Assembly (NCBI GenBank): GCA_003560095.1
Contig: PWJI01000049.1
Span: forward strand, 1-32,650
Length of the DNA stretch: 32,650 nucleotides
Reading direction: 5' to 3'
Origin: Candidatus Nealsoniibacteriota bacterium
Lineage (GTDB): Bacteria > Patescibacteriota > Minisyncoccia > Minisyncoccales > PWPS01
Position numbers and translations under genes: made by a program. A model generated the notes under the pieces. It made no database searches. It was not told where the DNA came from and saw nothing but the letters and a program-made list of their open reading frames with translations. Positions within the stretch are counted from its first letter, which is position 1, and each line of letters begins with the position of its first letter. Positions 18,078-26,767 of the stretch are shown here, piece by piece.

Positions 18078-20093
18078 CTACCAATAAAGGCTTACTCTTC
18101 CTGTCTTTAGATCTTCGACAAAAAATCCTTTCCATTCAAACTCCATCGCGTCGCCATTTTCGTCTTTTACTATCCATCTTAGCGCGCTCACCTCAAATCT
18201 ATTTCTTTCACTTGCATTTATCGACTCAAGTCCTATTTCAACATCTCTTTCATTCCCTGCTAAAACATAATAATAATCTCCCGTAAGTCCTAGAGGATTG
18301 GTTTTAGATCTTGCTTTGCTTGTAAAGCTGGCAAAAGAAAGATCAAATCCTTCAATATCAACAGCTCCTTCGTTTGCGTTTTTGACATCTTCTTTTTTCT
18401 CAAAATAGATATCTCCGCCTACTGCCTTTATTTTAAATTCAATCTCTCCGGCTGCACGATCATCACTTCCTTTGGTAATCTCTACTCTTTCAATGTCGGT
18501 ATTTGTCAATACTATCTCCGGGGCAATAACATAGAGGTGTTGCTTATAGCCGTTTACATCCCTATCTATTCCCACATCATTATCGTTTATGTCATACCCC
18601 GTTTTTTCGTTATCTCCTTTGTTTAATACCGCTCTAAGAGAGGCCCCTTGATCAGAAATTTTCGTTCTTAGTACGTCTGCTTTAAGCACAAACGTTTCTG
18701 TTTTTCCTTTAGGTATTTCTATAGACATTCCCGCAAAAACCGTCTCTCCATCAGAAGAATTTACCGATGCCGTTTTTACCCTTTCAGATCCTTTATAAAG
18801 CATTGCATTTTGTAATATCTGAGAAAGAGCAAGTGATGTATTTTCTTCTTCAATAAAGAAAGTTAAATCGTTTATCTCTACATCGGAGTGCTTAGCGGTG
18901 ACAGTAAATCTAAGAAGCTCTACTTGAGTTCGATTTTTTTCGCTTACCATTGCTACTCCTTCTCGAAGATTGTCAGCATCTCTTCTTACTTCCAAAGCAC
19001 CTATTTCTTCTCCCGTGAAAGTGAAAGTTCTTCTTATGGCACTTCCTCCGGCATATTGAGATATTCCTGCTTCATCTATTCCTCTAATTGCCATAGAGTC
19101 CGTAAAGCCAATTTCCAAAACCTTTGTTTCATCTCTTCCTGTTCCTGTTATCTCTACTATTAAATCCTTATACTCTCCCTCGGAAACTTTAAGATCAATG
19201 TTGCTAAATCGAATGTATTTATCGTCTCTTCCCGGGTTAGAAGTGCTAAGAGTTATGTCTTGAAGTTTTTTATCTTCCGTATAAAGAGCTACATTAGCCA
19301 CATACCTTCTAAATTCAGTCGCTGTTACAGAATGAGTTCCGGAATGATTAAAGTAAAGATCCACCCTTCTAATATCAATATCGGAATCTTCTGCCTTTAT
19401 GCGAAAAAGAGCTACTTGTGCTTTTCCGTTTGCGGGCACTTCCTCATCAATGATATCCGATCTAAGTTCTACAGAAAGAACTCCTTCTTCTCCGGTTGCA
19501 GGCTTATCAATCGCATCCACTCTCTCTCGAAGATCTTTTATCGCTTTATTAATCTCCTCTAATGCTTTAACAACCTCAGCTAAAGAGGAACCGGGATCTT
19601 CTTTGGTGGGTGCCCCTTTGCTTAAAATAGTATTAAGCTTTGCTCTGGTTTGGACTCCGACAAAGCCGGTCGGCGAAGTAAGACCGATAGGAGCTAAAAT
19701 TTCCGAAGAATATTTGCTCTGAAACTTTCTTACTGCTCCTTGAGTAATAGGGCCAAAGTATTCCGTTTCGTTCCCCGGAGATCCGGGACCGGTTTGAGTC
19801 AATCTTGTATCGGCATCGGAATTTAGCACTATTTGAAGATGCTTTACGTCCGCTCCACGTGCGCCAATTCCCATATTACGCGTAAAGGTAAATCCCGAAG
19901 GAACTCCCTCTATTGTTTTGACGGTTTCTACTCCTTCCGTCTTCCCCTTGATTTCCGCTTGAATGCTTTCGAGCATAGCTTCAATTGCGGCAATTTCTTT
20001 TTTAATGTCTGTTTCTTCTCCTCTTACTTGTGTCACGCCAAGCACGACAAAACAGAGGGAAAGAGTCAGAACACCTATAATTATTTTTTTCAT
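18078..20093 (-). CDS. Exported PG_binding_1 protein with large beta-rich C-terminal region (S-layer/adhesin-like)
   Basis: Signal peptide; GPGSPGNETEYFGPITQGAVRKFQSKYSSEILAPIGLTSPTGFVG. Confidence 0.8.
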   Translation of the reverse strand: MKKIIIGVLTLSLCFVVLGVTQVRGEETDIKKEIAAIEAMLESIQAEIKGKTEGVETVKTIEGVPSGFTFTRNMGIGARGADVKHLQIVLNSDADTRLTQTGPGSPGNETEYFGPITQGAVRKFQSKYSSEILAPIGLTSPTGFVGVQTRAKLNTILSKGAPTKEDPGSSLAEVVKALEEINKAIKDLRERVDAIDKPATGEEGVLSVELRSDIIDEEVPANGKAQVALFRIKAEDSDIDIRRVDLYFNHSGTHSVTATEFRRYVANVALYTEDKKLQDITLSTSNPGRDDKYIRFSNIDLKVSEGEYKDLIVEITGTGRDETKVLEIGFTDSMAIRGIDEAGISQYAGGSAIRRTFTFTGEEIGALEVRRDADNLREGVAMVSEKNRTQVELLRFTVTAKHSDVEINDLTFFIEEENTSLALSQILQNAMLYKGSERVKTASVNSSDGETVFAGMSIEIPKGKTETFVLKADVLRTKISDQGASLRAVLNKGDNEKTGYDINDNDVGIDRDVNGYKQHLYVIAPEIVLTNTDIERVEITKGSDDRAAGEIEFKIKAVGGDIYFEKKEDVKNANEGAVDIEGFDLSFASFTSKARSKTNPLGLTGDYYYVLAGNERDVEIGLESINASERNRFEVSALRWIVKDENGDAMEFEWKGFFVEDLKTGRVSLYW

Positions 20094-20129
20094 ATTTTTG
20101 TTGATTTATTAACGACTCTTAATTAATAC

Positions 20130-20260
20130 TGTTTTGCCGCTGTCGACCTCTTTCTTTTCGTATCCGTAAAACGCTCGATTAGAAATTAGCGGCTCTTTTC
20201 CGGCAGGTTTGCCTAAAATCCGCAAACCCCATGTGTCTTAAAGATAAGACGTCCTTTTTT
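20130..20260 (-). promoter_or_regulatory. Structured 5' leader RNA, riboswitch-like
   Basis: Minus strand hairpins GTCTTA/TAAGAC (235-240/245-250), GGTTTGC/GCAAACC (206-212/222-228), long-range GCCGCT/AGCGGC (136-141/188-193). Confidence 0.45.
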
Positions 20261-20323
20261 GTTTTTTGTTACATATCTTAAAAAGCCCTACGTCCTTGCC
20301 TTTAAAAAATTAAATTAAGCTGG

Positions 20324-20329
20324 TATAAT
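20324..20329 (+). promoter_or_regulatory. Extended -10 (TGGTATAAT)
   Basis: Upstream of SD AAGGAGGT and GTG start at 20388; no clear -35. Confidence 0.5.
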
Positions 20330-20387
20330 ATAAACAGTACCCTCTCATAAAAGGCGAAAAGAAGCGTCAAATAAGGAGGTTTTTGCT

Positions 20388-20780
20388 GTGAAAAGCAAAA
20401 AAGAGCAAGACGGTTACCGGCCGAGAGTCGATGAAATAGATTTTGATGAAAAAGCCACCGAAAAAATGGGGCTAATACTCGAAAACATTCTTTGCAAAGA
20501 TGTAAGTAAAATAACAGAAAGAGAAGTTGACATAATAAAATATGCAAAAAATGTTATTCTATTTAGAAAAGGATTGCTCGGCTGGGAAAATTTCCAGGAA
20601 AAAACAGAAAAAATACGACAAAACGAAGGAAAGAAAAACACTCTTGCGCTCTCTCTTTGGATAAGGGGAGCAAGAAGCAGTAAAAAAGAACTACTTTCTT
20701 TAGAAGAGCTAGAAGAGCTTGATGAGAGGGTTGAAGAAAAATTATCAAAAATAAACGACGCTTCTTTTTTGCACTCTTAA
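20388..20780 (+). CDS. Hypothetical helical charged protein
   Basis: GTG start, SD ATAAGGAGGT, own promoter and terminator. Confidence 0.7.
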   Translation: MKSKKEQDGYRPRVDEIDFDEKATEKMGLILENILCKDVSKITEREVDIIKYAKNVILFRKGLLGWENFQEKTEKIRQNEGKKNTLALSLWIRGARSSKKELLSLEELEELDERVEEKLSKINDASFLHS

Positions 20781-20806
20781 GGGCGCATACAAAGTGCCCC
20801 AATTTA

Positions 20807-20829
20807 AAAAGGCGCTTTATGCGCCTTTT
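20807..20829. terminator. Bidirectional intrinsic terminator
   Basis: AAAAGGCGC TTTAT GCGCCTTTT. Confidence 0.85.
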
Positions 20830-20837
20830 TTTTAAAA

Positions 20838-23800
20838 TCAAATATTTTTAATTTGCCTTTCGATTCTTTCTTGAATGTTTTGTGCTTTCTCTTTTATTTC
20901 TAAAAGAGAACCTCTTATGCCTTCTTCCAGGCCTGCTCTTTGAGTGAGACTTATAAGATTTGAAAGAGAGTCGCTCACTCTGCTTGCCCGCTTTTTTTGA
21001 TTATTTAATTTATCTAACTTTTCCTCTCTTTCCTCTATTTCTTTTTCAATTCTTTTTTCAATATTTTGTGCCGTTTCTAAGACACTAAAAACCGCATCTC
21101 TTATCTCCCCACTTTGCCCGGAAACAGCTCTTTGTAAATTTTCTATCGCTTTTTTTATTCCACCAAGTCTTTCTCTTTGTTTTATTAAATCGGAAAGTGA
21201 AGTTTTTGGCTTTTCTTCTTCTTTTTCATCATCGTCATCGTCATTTTCATCGTCATCGTCATTGTCATTACTGCTACCTCCTCCGCCTCCTCCACTTCCA
21301 CCTGAAGAAGGCGGAGGAGTAGGCTCCATTTTAAAGCTAACCGTTCTATCACCGCTAACCGAAAAACTACCTTCATAATCTTCATAATTAGCTCTTGTTG
21401 CGGTAAACCGATAACTTCCCTCTTCAAGATTTATCAGGGCCTCTCCATCAAAATCAGTTTCAATAGTATCTCCTACTTGTCCTCCGTTTTCTTCTTCATC
21501 CCTATAAACATCTATAGAAACATATTCCAATAAATCTTGTTCTTTAAAAGTAACCGTATAAAGCTTAACTGTGGCGGTTATTGTAATACTGTCTTTTTTT
21601 TCGTTATCACACGCCGAAATTACCGATATTTCGCTACTTCCTTCGCTTTTTAGCGCCTTTATAAGGCCTTCTTGACTCACAGTAACAACGTCTGCGTTTT
21701 CAGACTCCCAAAAGACATCTTTATTAAAAGCTCTTGCCGGCTCCAAGGTAAACGTTAGCTGTACTTCATCTCCTTCCATAAGCTCTTTATCGTCTTCGTT
21801 TATACTTACACTCTCTACTTTTGTTTCTTGGGGCACAAAAGAAATTAATCTTTCTACGCCATCAATAAGAGCTCTTGCCGTATGGGTTACGTTTTCCTCT
21901 ACCGGTGTTTGCGTGTCGGGCTTATAGTAAAAAAGATTTCCTTCTGAAAAAGTAACTGTTTCCACTATGTCAAAAAGAAGACCTTCTTTTGCATTTGTGA
22001 CCGAAAAATCTACATCATACTCCCCTTCAAGCAAATTTCCATAATTATCTTCGCCATTTTCAAAATTAAACTTAGGAACATAGCCCAAAGAAGCATCTTC
22101 TTTTGATAAATCAAAAAAGCCGGCTGTTCCCGAAAACACCGAAAAAGTTTCTGTTGCTACACTATCATCAATCATATTATCTGCCGATGCAGTAGCAAAA
22201 ACATCGTAATTGGCAGCCGTTACAACCTCTCCCAAAGAAAAAGTAACCACGCTACTTTCACCTCCTGTAACCGTACCAATATCTTCTTGCTTGTCTATAA
22301 TGTAATTTTCTTCTCCTTGCTCTTTTATCTTAAAAGAAATTATTGTATTTGTTGCATCCGTATTATTTGTTTCGTTTACTATAAGAGATATATCTCCGTA
22401 ACAATATCCCGCTTGCTTGTCGGGAAAGCTTTCTGAAAAATCATCAAAAGAAAGTAACGCTTCTTTTTTTAGTGAAAAAGAAATATTAAGTTTAGTGCCG
22501 GAAACCGTAAAATCACCCTCAAAATCATAATAATTTTCTTTGCTTGCCGTAAACCAATAATCATCATCTTCAAGATAAGTAAAAGCCTCTCCGTCTTGGT
22601 TGGTAAAAAGACTGTTTTGTATCGGAGTTACTCTTTGGTCGTCATCATAAATAGAAATAGAAACGTTTTCCAAATTGTTTTCTTCAATAAAATTAACTCT
22701 TGTTACAGAAAAAGTTAATGAATTATATGCATTTATCCTTCCCGAGCCTAAAAGCCCCTTATATCCTTCGTTTTCTTCGTCAATATCATCTGCAAAATCT
22801 ATTATAATATCCCAAACCTCCCCCCTTTCAAGCTCACTATCTTTAGAAAGTATAAGCGCCGCCAGTCCGGAAACAAAAGGTGCAGCCATTGAAGTTCCAT
22901 TAATAGAGGCATATTTATTTTCCGGATAAGTGCTTAAAATTGATTTCCCCGGAGCGAAGACATCCACCCATTCTCCGTAGTTTGATCCGCCATTTGGAAA
23001 AGAAGCTTTCTTATCATCTTCGTCTGTTGCTCCCACGGAAATTACATTTTCGTAAGAATCAATAAATTCTTGACTTCCATCTTTCCCCGGATCACAGTTT
23101 TTGTCATCGTTTCCGGCAGCAAATATCACTAAGCTCCTTTCACTATTTGCATGATTTATAGCACTTTGCACTACCGCCGGAAGTTTTTCGCAGTACCCAC
23201 TTACACCCCAACTGTTATTTATAATATGTGCTCCGTTTTCGGCCGCATATCTTATTCCTTTTGCCGCCATAACAGTGTCCCCGCTTCCTTCATCGTCAAA
23301 TATCTTTACCGCCATTAGCTTGGAGCTCCAACTTACTCCGGCAACGCCTTTTTCGTTATTACCTACCGCCCCTGCAATTCCGGCAACATGAGTTCCGTGC
23401 CCATCTTTATCCATCGGATCTTTGTCATCCTCTCCAAAATCATAACCATAAGTGCATCCTCCCAAAAATTCACCATTTTCATTAACACAACTCTCTCCAT
23501 TCCACATGTTGCTTTCCAAATCCTCGTGGTTATAATCAATTCCCGAGTCAACAATAGCTATTATTATGTCGTCACTTCCCGTTTCAATATTCCACGCCTT
23601 TGGTGCCTCTATTTTTTCAAGCCCCCATTGACTTCCACTTTCAAAAAAAGGGTCGTTTGGCTCAAAGCCCTCATAAAGCTCTAAATGATAATTTAAATGA
23701 GCATATTCTATGCTTGGATGGTTTTCGTAATCTTTTACCACTTTCTTTAAATCAACATTTTCCGGAAATCTTGCTTTATAAATATTGGAAAAAGGATCTT

Positions 23801-24077
23801 CTTTTTGATTTTGTAAGCTAATCTCCCCTTTTTGAGAATTTTTAAAAAGGTTTTCTATTTCTTTCACTCCGTAGCTTTTCGCCAAATACTCCAAAGAATG
23901 AGTTCTCGCTTCTTTTTTGCTTGTAGTAATGCCAATAGTTGGTGATACTTCTTCTTTTATTTTAAAAATAATTTCTCCGGGAACATAATTTTCTTCTTTT
24001 GCAAAAGCACCCTCTGCTGAAAATATAAACCCAATAAAAAGAAATAATAAAAAAGTTTTTAAAAATTTTTTTGCCAT
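20838..24077 (-). CDS. Secreted subtilisin-like serine protease (S8) with Big_2-like, duplicated beta-sandwich and coiled-coil regions
   Basis: Intact triad: IVDSGIDYNHEDL, DGHGTHVAGI, GTSMAAPFVSGLAAL; signal peptide. Confidence 0.95.
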   Translation of the reverse strand: MAKKFLKTFLLFLFIGFIFSAEGAFAKEENYVPGEIIFKIKEEVSPTIGITTSKKEARTHSLEYLAKSYGVKEIENLFKNSQKGEISLQNQKEDPFSNIYKARFPENVDLKKVVKDYENHPSIEYAHLNYHLELYEGFEPNDPFFESGSQWGLEKIEAPKAWNIETGSDDIIIAIVDSGIDYNHEDLESNMWNGESCVNENGEFLGGCTYGYDFGEDDKDPMDKDGHGTHVAGIAGAVGNNEKGVAGVSWSSKLMAVKIFDDEGSGDTVMAAKGIRYAAENGAHIINNSWGVSGYCEKLPAVVQSAINHANSERSLVIFAAGNDDKNCDPGKDGSQEFIDSYENVISVGATDEDDKKASFPNGGSNYGEWVDVFAPGKSILSTYPENKYASINGTSMAAPFVSGLAALILSKDSELERGEVWDIIIDFADDIDEENEGYKGLLGSGRINAYNSLTFSVTRVNFIEENNLENVSISIYDDDQRVTPIQNSLFTNQDGEAFTYLEDDDYWFTASKENYYDFEGDFTVSGTKLNISFSLKKEALLSFDDFSESFPDKQAGYCYGDISLIVNETNNTDATNTIISFKIKEQGEENYIIDKQEDIGTVTGGESSVVTFSLGEVVTAANYDVFATASADNMIDDSVATETFSVFSGTAGFFDLSKEDASLGYVPKFNFENGEDNYGNLLEGEYDVDFSVTNAKEGLLFDIVETVTFSEGNLFYYKPDTQTPVEENVTHTARALIDGVERLISFVPQETKVESVSINEDDKELMEGDEVQLTFTLEPARAFNKDVFWESENADVVTVSQEGLIKALKSEGSSEISVISACDNEKKDSITITATVKLYTVTFKEQDLLEYVSIDVYRDEEENGGQVGDTIETDFDGEALINLEEGSYRFTATRANYEDYEGSFSVSGDRTVSFKMEPTPPPSSGGSGGGGGGSSNDNDDDDENDDDDDEKEEEKPKTSLSDLIKQRERLGGIKKAIENLQRAVSGQSGEIRDAVFSVLETAQNIEKRIEKEIEEREEKLDKLNNQKKRASRVSDSLSNLISLTQRAGLEEGIRGSLLEIKEKAQNIQERIERQIKNI

Positions 24078-24148
24078 TTGTTTGTTTAATTAATTATTTG
24101 CCGTTAGTCATTATGACAAAAAAAGAAAAAAAATAAAGAATCAAAAAA

Positions 24149-24168
24149 CCCCGCCTAGATTGACGGGG
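24149..24168 (-). terminator. Intrinsic terminator
   Basis: Minus strand CCCCGTCAATCTAGGCGGGGTTTTTTG. Confidence 0.75.
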
Positions 24169-24193
24169 CTTCTTTTAGGCTTTAAAGTGTCTC

Positions 24194-24595
24194 TTATCCT
24201 TTTCTGGTAACAAAGAATACCAAAAGACCTACTGCGATAATAACCAATACAACAATTATTACTGTCATATCTTCTTCCTCTTCTTCTAATTCATAGTCTT
24301 CATCTATGTCCATATCATCTTCAAAATCTTCTTCCGGATCTACATCAAGATCCAGATCTTCAGGATCTACAGGATCAACAACATCCTCATGATCCACAGG
24401 ATCCATTTCTTCTGCATCCTCTACGTCTTCTACATCCTCTACATCTTCTGTATCTTCTACGTCCTCTACATCCTCTACTTCTTCTCCCATTATTTGCACA
24501 TCAACTTCTTCTTCAGCAATAACACTAAATGCTCCCATTGTAAATGCAAAAACAAACGCAACCAGTCCGATTGTACGTAAAATTTGGTTTGTCAT
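24194..24595 (-). CDS. Ultra-acidic exported protein with C-terminal TM anchor
   Basis: Signal peptide; (VED)n/(DPVD) low complexity; C-terminal MTVIIVVLVIIAVGLLVFFVTRKG. Confidence 0.75.
   Translation of the reverse strand: MTNQILRTIGLVAFVFAFTMGAFSVIAEEEVDVQIMGEEVEDVEDVEDTEDVEDVEDVEDAEEMDPVDHEDVVDPVDPEDLDLDVDPEEDFEDDMDIDEDYELEEEEEDMTVIIVVLVIIAVGLLVFFVTRKG
24400..24485. repeat. Imperfect microsatellite-like repeat encoding (VED)n
   Basis: TCTTCTACATCC-type units recur in tandem. Confidence 0.7.
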
Positions 24596-24690
24596 GATTG
24601 TTAAATTATTAAATTTATAATTAATTTCTAATATAAGGTCGACCTATTTTCTTCCAACCTCAAATATCTTTTTAATTTTACACTTTGGGT

Positions 24691-24718
24691 ATTATAAGAA
24701 ACAAAACAAAAAATGCAA
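24691..24718 (-). promoter_or_regulatory. Promoter TTGCAT-N16-TATAAT
   Basis: Minus strand; divergent from the plus-strand promoter at 24772. Confidence 0.6.
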
Positions 24719-24771
24719 GTGGAAAACACTTTTTAAAAGGATTTTGTCAATTTAATTTTAAAAATTAAATA

Positions 24772-24800
24772 TTGACTATATTGCTATTTTGATGTATTAT
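24772..24800 (+). promoter_or_regulatory. Promoter TTGACT-N17-TATTAT
   Basis: -35 24772-24777, -10 24795-24800. Confidence 0.7.
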
Positions 24801-24831
24801 AAAAACAAATTTTAAAAAGGAGGTTGCTATT

Positions 24832-25503
24832 TTGAATAGTTCTTTAGAAAAAATACTCGTAGAACTTGTAAAAAAATTGCGCTCAGGGGCCACCATTGCA
24901 AAAAGCAATATAGTAGAAGAGGCGGAAAATATAAATTACTGCCTTAGAGAGGAAGAATACCTCTATATCAAGGATAATTTATCTTTACTTTACCCTCTAG
25001 CGCGTCAAAGAGAAAAATCGGCAAATCAATTAGTTCGGGAATTTCTATATCCCAAGGAGAAAGAAAAAAATGAAAATAGCGAGCAAAATGAAACGGGGGA
25101 GGTTGTCACTGATTCAAACTTTGACAAAGCAATAAAAGAAGCATACGAAGTTTCCCCAAATAGTGCAAACTACCTGCAAACAATAAATAAAATAGCAGAA
25201 AAACACGATTTAAAAGAAAAAGAAATTGCTGAGCTTAGAAAAAAGCTAAAAGAAAAAAATAAAGAAAAAGACAAAGAAAGCGGAATAGAAGGAGATGAAG
25301 AAGACAAAGAAGAAAATATTGAAAAAGCAATAGAAGAGATAAGAGAAAAATATCTGAAAACAAAAAACCTAAGCCTAATTACAAAAACGGAAATAGAAAA
25401 AATAGCAGAAAAAAACAAAGCAAGTAAAATGAAAGTTATCGAGAGATACAAAGAAAAACATAAAGATTGGGCAAAAGAAAGAGCAAATAAAAAATTTCTT
25501 TAA
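24832..25503 (+). CDS. Hypothetical Lys/Glu-rich helical protein
   Basis: TTG start, SD AAAGGAGGT, promoter upstream and terminator downstream. Confidence 0.7.
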   Translation: MNSSLEKILVELVKKLRSGATIAKSNIVEEAENINYCLREEEYLYIKDNLSLLYPLARQREKSANQLVREFLYPKEKEKNENSEQNETGEVVTDSNFDKAIKEAYEVSPNSANYLQTINKIAEKHDLKEKEIAELRKKLKEKNKEKDKESGIEGDEEDKEENIEKAIEEIREKYLKTKNLSLITKTEIEKIAEKNKASKMKVIERYKEKHKDWAKERANKKFL

Positions 25504-25530
25504 AACAAAAAAGTTCTCTTAAAGCAAAAC

Positions 25531-25552
25531 CCCCGAAAATATTATTTCGGGG
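25531..25552 (+). terminator. Intrinsic terminator
   Basis: CCCCGAAAatattaTTTCGGGG ATTTTTTTT. Confidence 0.85.
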
Positions 25553-25582
25553 ATTTTTTTTGCCATTTTATTTTTTAATTTG

Positions 25583-26461
25583 CTATCCGGAAGTGGTTAC
25601 CTTAGGTTTTTCTTTGTCTGTGTATAGCTTATGTAAAACATATCCAAGGCCCAAAGAACCGAAAATAATTACAACCCAAGCAAGAGTATCTCTTTCCCCC
25701 TCTTCTTTTTCTTCTTCTACAAGCTCCTCATCTTCCTCTAACGCTTCATCTTTATCCTCTTCCTTTTCAATATCTTCTCTTTCATCATCGGTGTATTCTT
25801 CTTCCGTCGCTTCTTCATGTACCTCTTCTTGTGCCACTTCTTCGCGTACCTCTTCTTGAGTTGTTTCTTCGTAATCGGTATCAACTTCAACCCTCGCTAC
25901 TCCCACATCCGGAATAGGGATATTTATCTCGGGATTTTTAATATCGTTAATTTTTCTTCTTGTTGTTTTATAAACATATCCGGTTGGTTCGGTAATTCCC
26001 CAAGGCTCTAAAATTTCACTGGCGTGTTTCATTTGAAAACGGTTTACAAGCTCAAGAGTCATATCTCCGTAATATCCGGTTACAGGAAGGTCTTCGTGCA
26101 AATATTCGTTTAAAAACGTTTGTAGCTTTTCAACCTCTTTTCCGCTTGTTCCGTAGCTAATATAATCTTCAAGATACGTGTCGTACTCTGCTTCTTTTGT
26201 GTCTTCTACTTCTTCTTTGTCATCTTTTTCTTCTACATCTACATCTTCTTCCTCTACCTCCTCTTTTAGATCTTGTGCTTTTTCTATGAGCTCATGGGTG
26301 GCATCAGAGAGCTTGTCAAGTCTTTCTCGAAGATCTTCCGCTTCTTCTTTGTCGTTATCGTTATTGTTATTATCTGCATGAACATCTATAAAAGAAAATG
26401 CTCCAAATGCAAAAGTAAATAATGTGATATAAAGTATTGTTTTTTTTGTTAAATTTTTCAT
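25583..26461 (-). CDS. PG_binding_1 protein with acidic stalk and C-terminal TM
   Basis: Signal; GYYGDMTLELVNRFQMKHASEILEPWGITEPTGYV; Glu-rich stalk; DTLAWVVIIFGSLGLGYVLHKL. Confidence 0.75.
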   Translation of the reverse strand: MKNLTKKTILYITLFTFAFGAFSFIDVHADNNNNDNDKEEAEDLRERLDKLSDATHELIEKAQDLKEEVEEEDVDVEEKDDKEEVEDTKEAEYDTYLEDYISYGTSGKEVEKLQTFLNEYLHEDLPVTGYYGDMTLELVNRFQMKHASEILEPWGITEPTGYVYKTTRRKINDIKNPEINIPIPDVGVARVEVDTDYEETTQEEVREEVAQEEVHEEATEEEYTDDEREDIEKEEDKDEALEEDEELVEEEKEEGERDTLAWVVIIFGSLGLGYVLHKLYTDKEKPKVTTSG

Positions 26462-26521
26462 TTTTTTCTCTGTTAGTTACGAATAACAAAAGTCTGAAAC
26501 TTCATTAAAATTAATAATATC

Positions 26522-26548
26522 TACCCTCCTTCGTTTTACCCTCCTTCG
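26522..26548. repeat. Tandem duplicate TACCCTCCTTCG, 15-bp period
   Basis: 26522-26533 and 26537-26548 identical; minus strand reads CGAAGGAGGGTA twice. Confidence 0.85.
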
Positions 26549-26724
26549 TAAAAAGCGAGATACAAAGCATAAAAATAATTGCTATGTATGTATTTTCTGT
26601 CAAGCGCAAAACAATTACTAACAAATGTTTTGCAAACCAATTTTTATCTTTTAGCCTTACAAGATAAGGATTTGGTTAAAACCTGAAAAATAAATAAATA
26701 ACAGGTCATCCTTTTGATTGCTTC

Positions 26725-26752
26725 TTTATACCAAATACATTTTTATTGTCAA
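26725..26752 (-). promoter_or_regulatory. Promoter TTGACA-N16-TATAAA with TG extended -10
   Basis: Minus strand TTGACAATAAAAATGTATTTGGTATAAA; implies a ~250-nt leader before the 26461 start. Confidence 0.7.
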
Positions 26753-26767
26753 GTACCCATACATACT

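Noticed and set aside
20130-20260. Direct assignment of the leader RNA to GEMM (c-di-GMP-I) or ydaO (c-di-AMP)
   Set aside because: Only short string similarities; core elements such as GACGCAAAGCC are not visible. Kept as unassigned structured RNA.
21185-21427. 80-aa Met/Thr-rich ORF
   Set aside because: Out-of-frame reading of the GAT/GAC-repeat linker inside the subtilase gene on the same strand.
25170-25859. Ser/Phe-rich ORFs on the opposite strand (25170-25451 minus, 25560-25859 plus)
   Set aside because: Antisense shadows of Glu/Lys-rich genes; no independent start signals.
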